DNA from: Lachnospiraceae bacterium
GTDB lineage: Bacteria > Bacillota > Clostridia > Lachnospirales > Lachnospiraceae
NCBI GenBank assembly: GCA_014804225.1
Contig: JAAVAF010000050.1
Coordinates: 1-7,391, forward strand
DNA length: 7,391 nt
Direction of reading: 5' to 3'
A program made the position numbers and the translations under genes. Under the pieces are notes generated by a model. That model worked only from the letters and a program-made list of their open reading frames with translations. It searched no databases and was not told where the DNA came from. Below, piece by piece: positions 5,027 through 7,391 of this stretch (positions are counted from its first letter, which is position 1; every line of letters begins with the position of its first letter).

Positions 5027-6364
5027 ATGGAAAAAAGCAGTAAAAAGCCGATTGTCGCGGTTGTCGGGCGTCCGAATGTCGGAAAATCGACGTTATTTAA
5101 TGCACTTGCGGGAGAAAAAATTTCCATCGTAAAGGACACACCGGGCATTACAAGAGATCGGATTTATGCCGATATCAGTTGGCTGAATTGGAATTTTACC
5201 CTAATTGACACGGGCGGAATCGAGCCTGACAGCAAAGATATCATTCTCTCACAGATGCGCGAACAGGCGCAGATTGCGATTGATACAGCGGACGTGATTC
5301 TTTTTATGGTAGATGTCAAACAGGGGCTTGTCGACGCGGATGCAAAGGTTGCGGATATGCTGCGGCGAAGCCACAAACCGATTGTGCTTGTAGTCAACAA
5401 GGTTGACAGCTTCGCAAAGTATGAAGCGGACGTGTATGAGTTCTTTAATTTAGGCATCGGAGATCCGCACGCGATTTCAGCGGCAAACAGAATGGGTATT
5501 GGAGAAATGCTTGATGCCGTGACGGATTTGTTTGACAAGGAGGCGCTTGCAGAAGAGGAGGACGACAGACCGCGCGTGGCAATCGTCGGAAAGCCAAACG
5601 TGGGAAAATCCTCTATTATCAATAAGATTACAGGTGAAAATCGTGTGATTGTTTCTGATATTGCGGGAACAACAAGAGATGCGATTGACACGGAGATTGT
5701 CTATAAAGACAGGGAATACGTGTTTATTGATACGGCGGGACTTCGGCGGAAAAATAAAATTAAGGAAGAGTTAGAGCGTTTTATGATTATCCGTACGGTC
5801 AGTGCGGTAGAGCGCGCGGACGTGGTTATTTTGGTGATTGACGCGACAGAGGGTGTGACCGAACAGGATGCGAAAATTGCGGGAATTGCGCATGACAGAG
5901 GTAAGGGTATTATCGTAGCAGTCAATAAGTGGGACGCGATTGAAAAGGACGATAAAACCATTTATCGTTTTACAGAGAAAGTTCGAAATATTTTGTCGTT
6001 TATGACTTATGCGGAAATTGTCTTTATTTCGGCAGTTACTGGTCAGCGAATCGCAAAGCTGTTTGAGACGATTGACATGGTAATTGAAAATCAATCACTG
6101 CGCATATCGACTGGTGTGGTCAATGAAATTGTCACAGAAGCAGTTGCATTACAGCAGCCACCCTCAGATAAGGGAAAACGGTTGAAAATTTTTTACACAA
6201 CACAGGTTGGTATCAAGCCGCCAACTTTTGTGGTATTTGTCAACGACAAAGAACTAATGCATTTTTCTTACACCAGATACCTTGAGAATAAAATTAGAGA
6301 GGCGTTTGGTTTTAAAGGAACATCGCTGAAGTTTATCATTCGGGAACGCAAGGATGAAAAATAA
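5027..6364 (+). CDS. der: Ribosome biogenesis GTPase Der (EngA)
   Basis: Essential GTPase with two tandem G domains, needed for late assembly of the 50S ribosomal subunit. G domain 1: P-loop GRPNVGKS (14-21), switch region TPGITRD (38-44), DTGG (61-64), NKVD (124-127), SAAN (151-154). After an acidic linker (EALAEEEDDRP, 172-182), G domain 2: GKPNVGKS (188-195), AGTTRD (213-218), DTAG (235-238), NKWD (300-303), SAVTG (335-339). A C-terminal KH-like domain (about 355-442) includes the family hallmark KIFYTTQVGIKPPTFVVFVND. Length is 445 residues, as expected (about 435-445). All nucleotide-binding residues look intact. The RBS GAAAGG (5010-5015) is 11 bases from the ATG, slightly long. The cluster order DUF512-der-plsY-gpsA suggests one transcript. 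The 3' end carries a short direct duplication that includes the last three codons and the stop. Confidence 0.98.
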   Translation: MEKSSKKPIVAVVGRPNVGKSTLFNALAGEKISIVKDTPGITRDRIYADISWLNWNFTLIDTGGIEPDSKDIILSQMREQAQIAIDTADVILFMVDVKQGLVDADAKVADMLRRSHKPIVLVVNKVDSFAKYEADVYEFFNLGIGDPHAISAANRMGIGEMLDAVTDLFDKEALAEEEDDRPRVAIVGKPNVGKSSIINKITGENRVIVSDIAGTTRDAIDTEIVYKDREYVFIDTAGLRRKNKIKEELERFMIIRTVSAVERADVVILVIDATEGVTEQDAKIAGIAHDRGKGIIVAVNKWDAIEKDDKTIYRFTEKVRNILSFMTYAEIVFISAVTGQRIAKLFETIDMVIENQSLRISTGVVNEIVTEAVALQQPPSDKGKRLKIFYTTQVGIKPPTFVVFVNDKELMHFSYTRYLENKIREAFGFKGTSLKFIIRERKDEK

Positions 6365-6392
6365 ATTTTTATCCTCAGATGAAAAATAAATT
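6353..6392 (+). repeat. 15-nt direct repeat spanning the der stop codon
   Basis: GATGAAAAATAAATT occurs at 6353-6367 and again at 6378-6392, a 25-base offset. The first copy encodes the final Asp-Glu-Lys and the TAA stop of Der; the second lies in the spacer before plsY and repeats codons and stop in a different frame. It looks like a small local tandem duplication that lengthened the spacer, which at 69 bases is longer than those around it (30 and 29). Confidence 0.85.
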
Positions 6393-6433
6393 AAATTCTG
6401 AACAACGATTTGTGAGAAAGGCAAGATAAAATC

Positions 6434-7078
6434 ATGATACGTTTAATATGTTTATTGATAGGATATGTGTTTGGGTGCTTTCAGACGTCTTATATTTATG
6501 GCAGGCTGCATGGAATTGATATCAGGAATTATGGGAGCGGAAATGCGGGTACGACAAATTCGCTGCGTGTTCTCGGAAAAAAGGCGGGGATTATCGTTTT
6601 GCTCTGTGATATGCTAAAAACGGGGCTTGCAATCATCGTAGTGCGTCTTTTGTTTCGGGAGGAGTACAGCGATATTCTATATTTGCTTGCAATGTATGCC
6701 GCGGCGGGTTCCGTACTCGGTCACAATTTCCCATTTTACTTAAAGTTTAAGGGCGGAAAAGGAATTGCGTGTACTGCGGGATTAATTGTCTTTTTTCACC
6801 CATATTTGGTCTTGCCACAGGCAGTTAGTTTTTTGACAATCTTTTTTACGACGCATTATGTGTCACTTGGTTCTTTGATGACAGAGGTGCTGCTTGTCGC
6901 AGAAATGATTATTTTTGGTCAGTTGGGCGTGTTTGGGATGTCGCAGCGTGCATTAAATGAGCTTTATCTTGTAACGATATTGTTAGCGGCGCTTGCATTT
7001 TGGGGACATCGGGAGAATATCAAACGGCTGCTTCATAAAGAAGAACGTAAAACATATTTAAATAAAAAAGAAAAATAA
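6434..7078 (+). CDS. plsY: Acyl-phosphate:glycerol-3-phosphate acyltransferase PlsY
   Basis: Integral membrane enzyme that transfers an acyl group from acyl-phosphate to sn-glycerol-3-phosphate, giving lysophosphatidic acid, the first acylation of phospholipid synthesis. The three conserved cytosolic motifs are present: GSGNAGTTN (34-42, usual GSGNIGATN), GHNFPFYLKFKGGKG (96-110), and the C-terminal GHRENIKRLL (191-200, usual form RHRxNIxRLL). Hydrophobic segments at about 3-20, 52-73, 81-97, 112-138, 144-165 and 176-190 fit the multi-pass topology. At 214 residues it is standard length. The N-terminal GCFQTSYIYGRLHGIDIRNY is divergent from the common GSIPxGY form but positionally equivalent. 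GAAAGG (6416-6421) is 12 bases from the ATG, a weak RBS spacing; the chosen start nevertheless gives the expected first membrane helix. It sits directly upstream of gpsA, which makes its co-substrate. Confidence 0.96.
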   Translation: MIRLICLLIGYVFGCFQTSYIYGRLHGIDIRNYGSGNAGTTNSLRVLGKKAGIIVLLCDMLKTGLAIIVVRLLFREEYSDILYLLAMYAAAGSVLGHNFPFYLKFKGGKGIACTAGLIVFFHPYLVLPQAVSFLTIFFTTHYVSLGSLMTEVLLVAEMIIFGQLGVFGMSQRALNELYLVTILLAALAFWGHRENIKRLLHKEERKTYLNKKEK

Positions 7079-7107
7079 GCGATGTTCAGCGGAAATGGAG
7101 GATTTGA

Positions 7108-7391
7108 ATGGCAAAAATAGGAATGATAGGAGCAGGAAGCTGGGGGATCGCATTATCAGTGCTTCTGCATAATAATGGGCATGATATTACCATATGGTCG
7201 GCGTTGGAAAAAGAGATTGAGATGTTAAAACGCGAACATGAGCAGAAGGAAAAACTGCCGGGCGTAAAGTTATCAGACGAGATGTGCTTTACAACGGATT
7301 TAGCGCAGGCAGTAAATGATAAAGAGATTTTGGTGCTTGCTGTGCCTTCCTCTTTTACGAGAAGTACGGCGCACCTGATGAAAGAGTATGT
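7108..7391 (+). CDS. gpsA: NAD(P)H-dependent glycerol-3-phosphate dehydrogenase, N-terminal part (cut by window end)
   Basis: Reduces dihydroxyacetone phosphate to sn-glycerol-3-phosphate in the cytoplasm, supplying PlsY and phospholipid synthesis. The first 94 complete codons are present. The Rossmann nucleotide-binding motif is at the N-terminus (KIGMIGAGSWGIALSVLL, residues 3-20, GxGxWG form). HDITIWS follows as the second beta strand, then LPGVKLSDEMCFTTDLAQAV and the conserved strand EILVLAVPSSFTRS, matching the family order. The family's full length is about 330-340 residues, so about two thirds lies beyond the window. GGAGG (7097-7101) sits 6 bases before the ATG, the best ribosome-binding site in this cluster. 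The gap from plsY is 29 bases, which supports co-transcription. Confidence 0.96.
   Translation, partial: MAKIGMIGAGSWGIALSVLLHNNGHDITIWSALEKEIEMLKREHEQKEKLPGVKLSDEMCFTTDLAQAVNDKEILVLAVPSSFTRSTAHLMKEY

Noticed and set aside
5164..5691. Long open frame antisense to der.
   Set aside because: It is a shadow of the der coding frame: Ser/Ile/Thr-rich translation, no ribosome-binding site, no domain resemblance.

Overview
The window looks like chromosomal DNA from a low-to-moderate GC Firmicute of class Clostridia, most likely Lachnospiraceae (Roseburia/Eubacterium/Butyrivibrio-like). The evidence is the order DUF512 radical-SAM protein - der - plsY - gpsA, a long divergent PRPP synthetase, and the general character of the proteins. 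The family assignment is an inference from recognised proteins, not from a database match.

Layout, left to right. (1) 1-792: C-terminal two thirds of tyrosyl-tRNA synthetase (tyrS), cut by the window edge. (2) 793-2250: a visibly more AT-rich accessory segment between housekeeping genes. It carries a small GNAT acetyltransferase (825-1295) and, with its own promoter, a compact type III (RNA-protein) toxin-antitoxin locus. That locus has an extended -10 promoter, a short pseudoknot-forming antitoxin RNA starting at about 1368, a strong terminator, a second hairpin pair and terminator, then a ToxN/AbiQ-family endoribonuclease at 1564-2100. (3) 2252-3442, minus strand: a long, divergent ribose-phosphate pyrophosphokinase (prs) with a clear promoter, convergent with the toxin gene. 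(4) 3443-3658: divergent intergenic region holding the prs promoter, a possible rightward promoter, and a highly structured leader. (5) 3659-7391, plus strand: a closely spaced run of DUF512/PDZ/radical-SAM protein, ribosome GTPase Der, acyl-phosphate:glycerol-3-phosphate acyltransferase PlsY, and the start of glycerol-3-phosphate dehydrogenase GpsA.

How the genes work together. GpsA makes sn-glycerol-3-phosphate and PlsY acylates it, the first two steps of phospholipid synthesis. Der is a ribosome-assembly GTPase. TyrS and Prs are translation and nucleotide housekeeping genes. The accessory block is the outlier: the toxin is predicted to cleave RNA and to be held inactive by the small RNA encoded immediately upstream, an arrangement known in other bacteria for phage abortive infection and plasmid stabilisation.

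The most interesting part is 1334-2100. The antitoxin region does not show the usual obvious tandem array of near-identical repeats. It shows one good ToxI-like pseudoknot unit, possibly followed by a degenerate second one, and two intrinsic terminators stand before the toxin. Also notable are two hairpins sharing the same 10-nt stem arm on either side of prs, and a 66-nt imperfect inverted repeat in the leader of the right-hand gene cluster.
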